DNA of 17,780 bases from an archaeon (GCA_030639395.1 DAOWCW010000005.1:1-17780); one strand, 5' to 3'. Counted from the first letter of the stretch, positions 7,082 to 15,718 are shown. The notes: generated by a model not told the origin, from the letters alone. Numbers and translations are program-made.

Positions 7082-7245
7082 CGAACCCTGTGTTTAAAGG
7101 AAATCCTTAGATTTTCTTTCAGGAAAACAAAATTTTCCGTTCCGAGTGCTTTTAGCGCGAAGGTCGATTCCTTCGTTATGAGATTTATCGAGCTAACAAG
7201 CGAGCTTCTTTGAAGCGAAACCCTTCCCCACTCAACTTAACTACT
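6922..7245. other. Gene-free region after tRNA-Leu
   Basis: I see no gene here. The stretch holds a degenerate 44-nt-type hairpin remnant (6936-6960: ccaaaggaaattatatttg then atggaa), the second copy of the tRNA 3' end, and several local hairpins. Examples are aatttctc/gagaaatt around an acgaagt tip near 7010-7045, and gcttc-ttt-gaagc at 7204-7216. The last could mark the 3' end of the minus-strand operon, but it lacks a T-run. Confidence 0.65.
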
Positions 7246-10200
7246 CTAATTTCCTTCCTTCTCTAACTCAACAGCGTAATCCAAGAAAAAATCCCTATTA
7301 GCATTCATCCTAGTTACAATCCCATCCAACCCCAAAGAAGGAGCCATCCTATAATCCACTCTATTAACATATTCAACAGCAGCCCTCCTCCATTCTCCCT
7401 CATTAATCAACCTAACAGTATCATGACTTTCCTCCATCTCTCCTCGATAAACCGAACTAACCAAAGCCTTCTTTACATAATCAGGATACTCATCATAATG
7501 GTTAAATAATCTTTTCGTCGCAGGTAAATAAATATTCCTTATCTCATAGTCAAACAATTTATTAACCTGATCGTCACTCAACTTCTTGCCGTCATTCAAA
7601 AGAGCATCAAAACAAGTAGTATCACAACCAAGCTCTCTCTCAAAAACACTCCTAGAATCAGCCGTAATTTTATGCCCAATCCCAATATGCTTTTCCCCAT
7701 TAATTTCATAAACATAATCTTTAGCTCCCTCAAACCCAGCAATATATTCTTTAATATACTCAATATCCTCCATCTCAACCTCTACCACCTCAACCCCAAC
7801 CTCAGCCACCACCTCAGCCACCTCTTCAACCACATCCCTCGCCCCAATAACCTTCTTCACCTTATCAGCCTCAATAACCCTAACCTTTCCCGACAACAAC
7901 CGATAAACACTAGCCTTCAAAGCCAAAGCCTGCGCCCTATCATTATTCGTCCCAGCCCCAGCCATACTATCATTCCCAATCACCCTATCCAACTCCCCAA
8001 CAATCTTCAAACCCTCACTTTTCACTGATTCCTGACTACTGATTCCTAATAACCCTTCAACATCCCCCCGAGCCTTAGCCAACAAAACAGCAACCCCAAG
8101 CAAATCCAACCTATCATTCTTAATCAAACCTCTCCTTTCATTCAACGCATCATAAGACTCTCCAGTAAAAATTTCCAAAGCCCCCAAGTCATCTTTCACC
8201 GAATCAACATCCAACCAACATCTCAAATTAACATCCCCACAATATCCAACATCTTTCCATCTCCCAAATATCTCCTCAACCGTCCCACTCCCAGCCTTAT
8301 CAACACACACACCATCTTCACACCAAAACCCACTACCACAATCATCCTCACTCTTATCAGCACCATCACATGTAACAACTCCCGTTACATCCCCACCAGG
8401 ATTATACGACGCACAAATCCTAACAATACCACGCAAAGCAATCTCCGGATTTACAACCTCTTCAACCCCAGCCTGCAAATTCAGCGTCGCCATAGACAAA
8501 GCCGACGGACTCCCCGAAACACACTCTTTCTCACTCGTAATATCCTCCTCAGTCGCCTGATCTTCAATATACTTCTTACTCACCCAATCCAAACCAAAAC
8601 TACTCGTCACCGACTTAAACCCACACTCCTCCTGCGCATTAATCACAACACACAACTCCTTATATCCACTAGGTGCCGTAAAATCCTTAGACCTATCTTT
8701 ACTCGATCCAGCAGCAATATAACCCGAATCAACCGTAATCTCAGGAGTCGAAGCATAATAACTAGTCGCCGGCGGATCCCTCAAATAAACCTTATACTGA
8801 ACACCCTGATCATTCCCAGCATAAATATGATAATAAACTTTATACTGACTAGTCGAAGGAACCGTAGCCTCAGTAAATAAATTCTCACTAAACTGCGCAT
8901 AAAACTGAGTAGGTGATTCAGGCGCCAACAAATCCTCAATAAAACTCGCACTACCCGGAACACTCGTCCCAATAAACGCTTTACAAACTGAACTTCCAAT
9001 CTCTTGCGTGCTCCTAATATTAAAAGCCCTAAAGGCATTCTGTGCATAAACATCCTTAAAATAACTTATACTCTTCTTTGTATTCTCCCAAGCACTCGTC
9101 ACCAAAGCATACTCCCCGCCACCACGAACACGATTTCCATAAATAGCATAATCAATAATTCCCGGAACCAATTGGTCCATCAACGGCGACATCTGCCTCC
9201 AAAAAAATTCACACTTGTAAATAGAACTAACTTGATCACAAATCCCAACCAACTCACCCGTCTCCAAACTATGCTCCAAACAATCCCTCTCACTCTTCAA
9301 AATTGACAAATAAGTATCAATTCCCGCATGCACCCCACTCAAACAAATCGGAATTTTAATCCCCTCCTCCGCATTAGGCAAACACAAAACCAAGCTCCCA
9401 ATAATCCCAGTCGCAATCACATCACTAACAGGCCACTTCCCACCAAAATTACATCTCGATGGAGGACAAATCACTGGATCACAAACATTAAACATCCACA
9501 AACAATCATCAGGACTCATAAAATCTTGACATTCAAAACCACCAATCTGACTCATCGGCTTCCCTTTATCTAAATTTATAGCATCATTCATACATGCCCT
9601 AATATTAATAGACTGCTCCTTATTCTGCGAAGCCGCATCCCTAATAGCATTCTGCGCACAAGTATAAAGCTTCTTAACATCAACCCCTAAACACCCACCA
9701 TACTTATCCACACTCCCAATCGTATTAACATTAAACGTCTGAACCAAATCATCCCCTCCACAATTCTCCATCAACCCATTGTCCCCAATATTACAAATCT
9801 TCATATGCCTAACATTAGCCGAAGCCGTATATCCCTGAGAACTATCATCAAGAAAAGTCCCACCCGAATTCGAAACCATCACATACCAACCTTCCCTAGT
9901 ATCAAACGGCACAATCGCAGGCAACCCCGCATTATCCCCAGCCTCATAATAACTAACCTTAGCAGTCCCCTTCGGCCAAACATTAGAACAATCCTTAGCA
10001 GTCCCTCCAGTCAAAAATGCGATATTCTTACTTCTCAATTCACCCAAAGCCTTTTCATTCTCTTTCCATCCATCCCCACTTTTTTCCAACACCTTATCAA
10101 GAGTCATCTTCCCATTGGCCTCATCACTCAAGACAACCAAATAACTATTCCCTTCTAATGTCCTAACGGCATGAACTTTTTCTTTCTCATAATCTGTCAC

Positions 10201-13014
10201 CCCATAATCTTTCCCAGTCTTTCCAGTCCACTGATAATAAACAGTTTTCTCATCTGTCAAAAGAGAAATATCACTAAATCCAATACCTTCAACATTCCAC
10301 TCATCCTTTAACTTCTCCGCAGCAAGATTAGCATCCTTATTCAATTTATAACTCAACGCCACATTCCTCAAAGCATCATCCATCTCAGTCTTAGCAACCG
10401 CCTCAACATTACCCTTCCCTTGGGACGCCTCCCAAGTCAAAACCGCCCGAACCTGCGACACACTATAAAGCTCCGACTTAGGAACCAAAACAGGATTTTT
10501 CTCTCCTGAAACCTGGACAGAAATAGGACTAGTCTGAATCTCCCTCTTCAAATCTATCATATATTCAGTAGAGTTCCTAATAGCCTCGCCTCCAAAAATC
10601 CCACCAGAATCAACAACATTGCCATCATAAGCCTGTTCCATTTTGCTATTCACCCCACCAATAACAGCAGTCATAACCTCAACATCCGCAGCAATCTCTT
10701 TACTCAAATCATTATAACACTCAGTCGGCGTCTTATCCGAATACTGAGTCTTACAAATTTCCTTATACTCCCCCATCACTTTAGTCCTCGCCGCAGCCTC
10801 CCCACTAAAACCACTCGCCATATTCTTAATCATCAAAACCGCACTCGTAGCAAAACACGCACCCTTCAGCCCAGTCACAACATTCCCCAACCTCTCAACA
10901 ATATCCTCCCACTTCGCAATCGAAACATCCAAATTCTTAATCATCCTACTCGCCTTCTCAGGACTAAGCTCAATCGCCCTCTCTTCAATCCCAATTCTAA
11001 AACTAAAATCAGCCTCACTCTTCTCATGTTTAACATCAGGAATCAGAGAAACATGTGCAACCTGATTAACCTCAATATTCTCAACATAAACCCTCCTCCC
11101 ATCAAAAACCTCACTACCTCCCTCTTTAATCGTCTTACCCTCAGACCTGACACTCTTATCATCATTATCCTTATCCTTCCTAAAATAAACCTTAACCTCC
11201 CCCGGCAAAATCTTATCAATCTCAATTCTTCCAACATCCCCCATGTCAACACCATTTCCACCCTTCCCCTCTACCCACGGTACAAACCCATCTTTCCCCT
11301 CTTCAGTCAAATTATAATAAGTCCTCCCCCCAATCCTCAAATCAACCGTCTTCGCCCCCTCAGTCACCGCCTTAAAATCCACAACACTAATTGACTTAAA
11401 CTCATCCCCAACATAGGCACTAACATAAGACTCCGAATAATCAGCACCATCCAATTTCGCCCTCATATCCCGAACATAAGATTCCGTAGTGGCCAAAGGA
11501 TATTCCCTCAAAAACAAACCCATCAACTCCTTCTGTGTTTCAAACTGCCCCAACTCACCAGCTAACTTAATCTCTTCAAGCAAAGCCTCCTCAGCCCAAG
11601 TCCCACCAATCTCCTTCTCTTCACTCCCATAATAAGCAACTAACTCATCTCTAACAACATCAACCGACTTACGAAAAAAATCATTCACAGCTTCTTCATT
11701 CTTATTCTCAACACCTAACCCAACAAACCACTTAAGATTCTTATCACCCAAAAAAACCTCTACATCATCAATCTTTTCTATTCCATTTACTTTTTTCTCA
11801 AACTCACCAAAATCCTCAACACTCTTCTCCAGCACAGAAATATCTTTCAAAATATTACTCTCGGGCATCTTATCCGCCAAAACAATAAATATCTCCTTAG
11901 ATTTATCAAGCCGCCCGTAAGCAACAATATGCTTTTTTTCTTCATCATAAACATCCCCTAAATTATACTCATTCACCATACCATCTTCATCGGCATTCTC
12001 TCTCAACCTAATAATATCCCCCCTCAAAACCAAAGGATCAATCACCCCACTCCCCGAACACGAAATCCGAATCTCCCCATCATTATTCCCCCTAATATCC
12101 AAATCTTTAACCACACACTTCCCATCCAAAAACTTCGACCCATCCCGAACCCAAATCGACTGCCCATCAATATTAAGCCTAGCCATATCTTCCTGCGTCG
12201 TAATATCAGTCAACTTAACCTTCAACCCAGCCTTACAATAAAACCCAGGCAAATAACTCGAACTACTAGTCTCGCCCTCCTTCAAAGTCAATGTCCTCAA
12301 AACCTTATCCTTACTCCCCAACACCTGAATCTTCGCACCCCCATCCCCAACATCCAAAACCCTCAAATACCCTCGACCATTCCAAAACGAACTAGCCGCA
12401 TAATCATTCTGCCACTTGTCATCACTCATCGGCTCTAAATAATAATCCCCCTTCCCAGTCCCATAAGCTTCCTCTGCATCATAAGTCATAGTCGCCGTCA
12501 AATTACCAGAAATCCATTCCTCCATATTCGCCTCAACCCTTTCCTGTTCTAAAATAATCACAACATAACCAATATTCTCAAGAGTTGGACTTCCAAGCAA
12601 AGTCGAATACGATTTAATAGCAGCCCTCGCAGGATGATAAACAATCGACCGAACTCCCTCAGGATAATCCCCTTTAAACGAAATCGATCTAATCGAAGAA
12701 ACCTTAATCAACGGATTCACCTTAATCGCATACAATTCACAAAATACCGGAACATTTTGCTCCGCCAACAAATCACTCCGAACAACACTCGGACTACATC
12801 CCCCAGGCGGAATCCCAATCATAAAATCCGTAGTCGCATTACACTGCCCATCCTTCATGTCATTCAAAATCGGCCAATAATTAGCAAAATCCCCAGCATA
12901 CAAATCATCAAACGTCGGCTGATTCGCCTGCCAATTACTAGATGGATTACTATATGTAGCCAAGCCAAAACTCATCATTAAAATAAAAAATCCAAAAATA
13001 AAAAATCTCCTCAT
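7246..13014 (-). CDS. 1922-aa exported protein with C-terminal T4-lysozyme-like domain
   Basis: The N-terminus MRRFFIFGFFILMMSFGLATY is a signal peptide. The body has many cysteines, suggesting disulfides outside the cell. Its central part (CNFGGKWPVSDVIATG, SILKSERDCLE, YKCEFFWRQ) resembles what I recall of large uncharacterised DPANN proteins, but no function is known to me. A V/E-rich linker (about 1725-1750) leads to residues 1753-1922, which resemble T4-type lysozymes (GH24). GFEG holds the putative catalytic Glu1762, and EKHIGIGHKIT is followed by LSDDQVNKLFDYEI, KKALVSSVY and INEGEWRRAAVEY. The T4 Thr26 position appears to be His1776, and Asp20 is not obvious. The ATG overlaps the upstream stop (ATGA), with a weak GGTG ribosome site. 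Last gene of the operon. Confidence is high for the ORF and its export, moderate for lysozyme activity. Confidence 0.88.
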   Translation of the reverse strand: MRRFFIFGFFILMMSFGLATYSNPSSNWQANQPTFDDLYAGDFANYWPILNDMKDGQCNATTDFMIGIPPGGCSPSVVRSDLLAEQNVPVFCELYAIKVNPLIKVSSIRSISFKGDYPEGVRSIVYHPARAAIKSYSTLLGSPTLENIGYVVIILEQERVEANMEEWISGNLTATMTYDAEEAYGTGKGDYYLEPMSDDKWQNDYAASSFWNGRGYLRVLDVGDGGAKIQVLGSKDKVLRTLTLKEGETSSSSYLPGFYCKAGLKVKLTDITTQEDMARLNIDGQSIWVRDGSKFLDGKCVVKDLDIRGNNDGEIRISCSGSGVIDPLVLRGDIIRLRENADEDGMVNEYNLGDVYDEEKKHIVAYGRLDKSKEIFIVLADKMPESNILKDISVLEKSVEDFGEFEKKVNGIEKIDDVEVFLGDKNLKWFVGLGVENKNEEAVNDFFRKSVDVVRDELVAYYGSEEKEIGGTWAEEALLEEIKLAGELGQFETQKELMGLFLREYPLATTESYVRDMRAKLDGADYSESYVSAYVGDEFKSISVVDFKAVTEGAKTVDLRIGGRTYYNLTEEGKDGFVPWVEGKGGNGVDMGDVGRIEIDKILPGEVKVYFRKDKDNDDKSVRSEGKTIKEGGSEVFDGRRVYVENIEVNQVAHVSLIPDVKHEKSEADFSFRIGIEERAIELSPEKASRMIKNLDVSIAKWEDIVERLGNVVTGLKGACFATSAVLMIKNMASGFSGEAAARTKVMGEYKEICKTQYSDKTPTECYNDLSKEIAADVEVMTAVIGGVNSKMEQAYDGNVVDSGGIFGGEAIRNSTEYMIDLKREIQTSPISVQVSGEKNPVLVPKSELYSVSQVRAVLTWEASQGKGNVEAVAKTEMDDALRNVALSYKLNKDANLAAEKLKDEWNVEGIGFSDISLLTDEKTVYYQWTGKTGKDYGVTDYEKEKVHAVRTLEGNSYLVVLSDEANGKMTLDKVLEKSGDGWKENEKALGELRSKNIAFLTGGTAKDCSNVWPKGTAKVSYYEAGDNAGLPAIVPFDTREGWYVMVSNSGGTFLDDSSQGYTASANVRHMKICNIGDNGLMENCGGDDLVQTFNVNTIGSVDKYGGCLGVDVKKLYTCAQNAIRDAASQNKEQSINIRACMNDAINLDKGKPMSQIGGFECQDFMSPDDCLWMFNVCDPVICPPSRCNFGGKWPVSDVIATGIIGSLVLCLPNAEEGIKIPICLSGVHAGIDTYLSILKSERDCLEHSLETGELVGICDQVSSIYKCEFFWRQMSPLMDQLVPGIIDYAIYGNRVRGGGEYALVTSAWENTKKSISYFKDVYAQNAFRAFNIRSTQEIGSSVCKAFIGTSVPGSASFIEDLLAPESPTQFYAQFSENLFTEATVPSTSQYKVYYHIYAGNDQGVQYKVYLRDPPATSYYASTPEITVDSGYIAAGSSKDRSKDFTAPSGYKELCVVINAQEECGFKSVTSSFGLDWVSKKYIEDQATEEDITSEKECVSGSPSALSMATLNLQAGVEEVVNPEIALRGIVRICASYNPGGDVTGVVTCDGADKSEDDCGSGFWCEDGVCVDKAGSGTVEEIFGRWKDVGYCGDVNLRCWLDVDSVKDDLGALEIFTGESYDALNERRGLIKNDRLDLLGVAVLLAKARGDVEGLLGISSQESVKSEGLKIVGELDRVIGNDSMAGAGTNNDRAQALALKASVYRLLSGKVRVIEADKVKKVIGARDVVEEVAEVVAEVGVEVVEVEMEDIEYIKEYIAGFEGAKDYVYEINGEKHIGIGHKITADSRSVFERELGCDTTCFDALLNDGKKLSDDQVNKLFDYEIRNIYLPATKRLFNHYDEYPDYVKKALVSSVYRGEMEESHDTVRLINEGEWRRAAVEYVNRVDYRMAPSLGLDGIVTRMNANRDFFLDYAVELEKEGN
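8014..8048 (-). repeat. Heptamer repeat inside the 1922-aa gene
   Basis: Five successive 7-bp units (plus strand ctcactt, ttcactg, attcctg, actactg, attccta) form an imperfect period-7 array within the coding frame, encoding the LGISSQESVKSEG segment. A period of 7 is not a codon multiple, which suggests an inserted or expanded sequence, not a protein repeat. Confidence 0.6.
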
Positions 13015-13280
13015 GCTACCACCCCCAACTTATCTCCAATCAAATCCATCTTCTTATCCATCACGCCCATATCCTTTTTCATATTGCAAAACCCATTCTT
13101 AGCCCCCATTTCCACGCAAGTCAATCTCTTTTCAGTCTCAAACATCTTCACAAGAACAAATCCAGCAACAACAGAAAAAACAATCAACTCAGTAGGACTA
13201 TCTCCAAAAATAAGCCACAACACCAACACCACACTAGCCAACAAAAAAATCCAAGACAAAATATTTCTAAAATTACTCAT
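13011..13280 (-). CDS. Small two-helix membrane protein (89 aa)
   Basis: I chose the ATG at 13280 (MSNFRNILSW). It overlaps the previous stop as ATGA, and a strong AGGGAGGG Shine-Dalgarno sits at 13288-13295. An upstream extension would merely re-read the 32-aa gene in another frame. There are two membrane helices (about 8-26 and 33-49), then a charged tail with two cysteines (TCVEMGAKNGFC) and a short amphipathic MKKDMGVMDKKMDLIGDKL stretch that could form a coiled coil. Its own stop overlaps the start of the 1922-aa gene, so the two are probably translated together and may interact in the membrane. I do not recognise the family. Size and topology resemble holins, but nothing specific supports that. 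Confidence 0.8.
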   Translation of the reverse strand: MSNFRNILSWIFLLASVVLVLWLIFGDSPTELIVFSVVAGFVLVKMFETEKRLTCVEMGAKNGFCNMKKDMGVMDKKMDLIGDKLGVVA

Positions 13281-13375
13281 GTCCACGCCCTCCCTGCAAA
13301 AATCAAATATCCAATAAGGGTCAAAATAGTAGCAAGCGCTATCCAAAACTGAACATCATTCCAATTAATCTTCAT
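13277..13375 (-). CDS. 32-aa single-pass membrane peptide
   Basis: This small frame is sandwiched between two ATGA overlaps. Its ATG (13375-13373) overlaps the stop of the 633-aa gene, and its TGA (13279-13277) overlaps the ATG of the 89-aa gene. It begins MKINWNDVQFW and is then a single hydrophobic helix (IALATILTLIGYLIFAG) with a short RAWT tail. Exact stop/start coupling on both sides is the main evidence that it is real. Family unknown; a membrane partner or assembly factor for its neighbours is an inference. Confidence 0.72.
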   Translation of the reverse strand: MKINWNDVQFWIALATILTLIGYLIFAGRAWT

Positions 13376-15273
13376 TCAAAATAAACCCCCACGCTCTCAT
13401 CCTCAACCCTATCATGATTAGCTGACAATTCCTCAATACTCGTCGGCAAACCAAACAAAGGCACATTTAAATTTAATTCTCTAGCATTACTCAAATCTTC
13501 CGAAGTAATATACTCCCGTGTCTTCCCACCACCAACAACCGCAAAATCAATATTCATTTCCGGCATATTAATATCATAACACTTCTCTGTCTCGACCCCA
13601 AGCATTCCAGCCAAACCAGACTCAGGAACATCAACACATTCACTTCTACTCGTCGCCGGAAACTTCAAACTTGAATTATCATAAACATAAACACTCACAT
13701 TATAATAACCCTCAACCAACTCAATCGAACCCATATCAGGATAAACAATCGTAGCAGAATAATCACTCGAGCTAAAACTAACAATCGCCCTATCAACATC
13801 CCCCAAATCTAAATTCAAATCATACTTTTTCTTTAAAACCACATTGGCCAATCTATCCTCATTCGTAGAAATTTGATACTTAGCCTGAGCATAACCTTCA
13901 GCATCAGCAACGATAAACCCATTCACACACTGAGGAAACTCACCCTCCAAAACCGCCTCTCCCACACCAACTTCCGAATCCCGACCTCCGACTTCCGAAG
14001 TTCCTATATTACAAACCGCATCCAAACACTTGAAACTAATCACAGCCTCAACAGGTTCCAAATCAACATCATAAGTATAAACACTAACATTTTGATTCTT
14101 CACTTCGCAAACTCTAGATTCAATACTAGTCCCACTTGTCGTAGGCAAAGCCTCCCTCGCTTGATTCTTAGCAATCACAACACCCAGAGGAAACTGAAAC
14201 AATTCCTCATCGTCATAAAACTGCACCATAACCGGAAAATTAACATCATAAACAAAATGATAAGGAACATAACAAAATCCAAGAATACCCATTCCCTCCT
14301 GCAACCCAACAGGACGAGCAACCTTGTCCCCATACATCTCAATCCTAGTAGTCCAATCTTTCATATACATAAAATTAACACTCTCATCTAAATTTAATCC
14401 AGTATCCTCGACAAAATATTCTCTCTCTCTGGAAGACAAATCATAATAATCCCCATCCAGCCTAATCGAAGCAATATTCGCAGCAAGCCCATCTTTAAAC
14501 TCACTCACAATATCTTCCTCAACAAAAACCTTCGGAGCACAACTAATCTCAATCCCATCTACCGGAGCATACAATCTCAAAACATCTAAGGCATAATTCT
14601 CTAAAAACATGCTCACCTTTTCATAATCATAAACATCCCTAGCCAAATCATAAAACTTCCCTAACTTACTCGACACCCTAAACTCATGCGAAGAAACAAC
14701 AGCAGAACTATTCCCTCTAAAAATATTAATTCTATTATCAATACTAACCTCAACATCTAAATTATTCACTTTAATACTCGTCATGCCAGCCTGAGGTATA
14801 TCAACAAAAACGTCAAACCCAACAGCTTCAAAATCTGAAAAATCACAAAGCCCAACTCTCTCCGCAATATACTCGCCCAACTCTCTCTCCATATCAACCT
14901 TCTTCGGAACATTCTCTCTCAATAAATTATTCCCAGAAACATACATCCAATAAGGAACCGCCTGTCCCATAAAATTCAAATGAGAACTAAACGGCATATA
15001 GGCAGAACCAGGTTCAAAATCCCCAACATCAATCCTCCCTCCCTGTTCACCCAAAAGAGCAATCCCTTCCTCTGCCCTATCCTCCAAACACGAAACATAG
15101 TAATCATAAACCGGCCTCAAATCCTCAGGCACAGATTCCCCAAAATTATCCCGCAAAGAAAAATACATGACCACAGACCCAACTATCAAAATCGCCAAAA
15201 TTATAAAAATCGCCACCTGCCCTTTATTGGTTTTTGGTCCCCGACTACCAAAAAAATTTTCAATTTTTTCCAT
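13372..15273 (-). CDS. Exported protein with type IV pilin-like leader (633 aa)
   Basis: I chose the ATG at 15273, with AAGGAG at 15281-15286. A TTG one codon upstream is possible but poorer. Residues 1-18 end in KTNKG, followed by QVAIFIILAILIVGSVVMYF. This matches an archaeal class III (prepilin) signal, with predicted cleavage between G18 and Q19 by a PibD/FlaK-type peptidase, and a helix that could pack as in pili. The remaining ~590 residues are an extracellular, acidic, β-rich region with scattered cysteines and sequons. It is far longer than a normal pilin. I recall similar KGQVAIF proteins in DPANN genomes but know of no assigned function. The gene follows the putative RHH regulator with a 14-bp overlap and ends in an ATGA overlap. 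An envelope-assembly role is inferred. Confidence 0.87.
   Translation of the reverse strand: MEKIENFFGSRGPKTNKGQVAIFIILAILIVGSVVMYFSLRDNFGESVPEDLRPVYDYYVSCLEDRAEEGIALLGEQGGRIDVGDFEPGSAYMPFSSHLNFMGQAVPYWMYVSGNNLLRENVPKKVDMERELGEYIAERVGLCDFSDFEAVGFDVFVDIPQAGMTSIKVNNLDVEVSIDNRINIFRGNSSAVVSSHEFRVSSKLGKFYDLARDVYDYEKVSMFLENYALDVLRLYAPVDGIEISCAPKVFVEEDIVSEFKDGLAANIASIRLDGDYYDLSSREREYFVEDTGLNLDESVNFMYMKDWTTRIEMYGDKVARPVGLQEGMGILGFCYVPYHFVYDVNFPVMVQFYDDEELFQFPLGVVIAKNQAREALPTTSGTSIESRVCEVKNQNVSVYTYDVDLEPVEAVISFKCLDAVCNIGTSEVGGRDSEVGVGEAVLEGEFPQCVNGFIVADAEGYAQAKYQISTNEDRLANVVLKKKYDLNLDLGDVDRAIVSFSSSDYSATIVYPDMGSIELVEGYYNVSVYVYDNSSLKFPATSRSECVDVPESGLAGMLGVETEKCYDINMPEMNIDFAVVGGGKTREYITSEDLSNARELNLNVPLFGLPTSIEELSANHDRVEDESVGVYFE
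13970..13997 (-). repeat. Heptamer repeat inside the 633-aa gene
   Basis: Four period-7 units on the plus strand (acttccg, aatcccg, acctccg, acttccg) encode the TSEVGGRDSEVG segment. The type resembles the arrays at 3272-3306 and 8014-8048. Confidence 0.65.
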
Positions 15274-15385
15274 CAACTTTCTCCTTTATCAAATTCATAA
15301 TCTCACTATTAATATCCTTTTGTATACTCTCCTTAAACTTAGCCCACAGCTCCTCATCTTCAATTAACAACAAGTACTTTTTCAT
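15260..15385 (-). CDS. Putative ribbon-helix-helix regulator (41 aa), first gene of the operon
   Basis: The ATG at 15385 opens a 41-codon frame ending at TGA 15262-15260, overlapping the next gene by 14 bp. The fold reads as a ribbon-helix-helix protein. The strand KKYLLLI is followed by helix 1 EDEELWAKFKESIQ, a KDIN turn and helix 2 SEIMNLIKEKVDGKN. This is the CopG/Arc-type pattern of small dimeric DNA-binding proteins, often autoregulators. A TATA box 27 bp upstream and a tandem CTAA/GTAA array beside it fit that role. Assignment rests on pattern only; it is too short for certainty. It could instead be a small coupling peptide. Confidence 0.65.
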   Translation of the reverse strand: MKKYLLLIEDEELWAKFKESIQKDINSEIMNLIKEKVDGKN

Positions 15386-15408
15386 ATAAAAACCCAACAA
15401 ATCCAAAC

Positions 15409-15416
15409 TTATAAAA
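15409..15416 (-). promoter_or_regulatory. TATA box of the five-gene operon
   Basis: On the minus strand GGTTTTATAAG (15418-15408) contains TTTTATAA about 27 bp before the ATG at 15385, giving a leaderless or near-leaderless operon transcript. No other strong promoter-like sequence is apparent in front of the downstream genes. Confidence 0.55.
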
Positions 15417-15420
15417 CCTC

Positions 15421-15453
15421 CTAACTAACTTACTAAGTAACTAAGTAACTAAG
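15421..15453. promoter_or_regulatory. Tandem CTAA/GTAA array, possible operator
   Basis: Eight 4-bp units (ctaa, ctaa, ctta, ctaa, gtaa, ctaa, gtaa, ctaa, then g) form a period-4/8 array directly upstream of the operon TATA and BRE position, between it and the divergent tRNA-Val promoter. Tandem short sites are typical of RHH repressors, so this is a candidate binding site for the 41-aa protein. Confidence 0.45.
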
Positions 15454-15460
15454 AAAAACG

Positions 15461-15468
15461 ATAAAAAC
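15461..15468 (+). promoter_or_regulatory. TATA-like box of tRNA-Val
   Basis: ATAAAAAC is centred about 27 bp before the tRNA 5' end. It is a weak match, but correctly spaced. Confidence 0.4.
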
Positions 15469-15490
15469 GAAAACTCCAATTAAATAAAAA

Positions 15491-15560
15491 GATCCCGTAG
15501 TCTAATGGTAGAACGCATCGTTGACTTCGATGACACCCAAGTTCGATTCTTGGCGGGATC
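15491..15560 (+). tRNA. tRNA-Val (anticodon GAC)
   Basis: This is a 70-nt tRNA with a perfect 7-bp acceptor (GATCCCG/CGGGATC), D-arm GTCT-AATGGTA-GAAC, anticodon stem CATCG/CGATG, loop TTGACTT, a 4-nt variable loop, and T-arm CCAAG-TTCGATT-CTTGG. The anticodon GAC (15523-15525) with discriminator A reads GUC as valine. Two oddities are a C-A mismatch in the D-stem and U, not a purine, at position 37. No CCA is encoded. Confidence 0.85.
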
Positions 15561-15718
15561 ATTTATATTATCGCAGATAATATTCTGACCTACCAACCAT
15601 GGGACAATCTGTTCGATTTGCCCCGAAGGGGTACTTGCGAAGCGCGCAGGCGGAATTATATATCAAACAAAAACTACTCTAGCTAAATTTAATAAAAATA
15701 ATTAAAAACAATATTAAA
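15561..15718. other. Intergenic hairpins after tRNA-Val
   Basis: I see no gene here. ATATTATC-GCA-GATAATAT at 15565-15583 is an 8-bp hairpin just after the tRNA. CCCC-GAA-GGGG at 15621-15631 is followed by a GC-rich ttgcgaagcgcgcagg stretch, unusual in this AT-rich DNA. The rest is A-rich. Confidence 0.6.

Noticed and set aside
13011..13280. Holin paired with the downstream lysozyme-like domain
   Set aside because: Two membrane helices and small size are not specific, and the lysozyme-like protein has its own signal peptide, so it needs no holin.
13281..13346. 22-residue N-terminal extension of the 89-aa protein
   Set aside because: It re-reads the 32-aa gene in another frame, while a strong Shine-Dalgarno and an ATGA overlap support the ATG at 13280.
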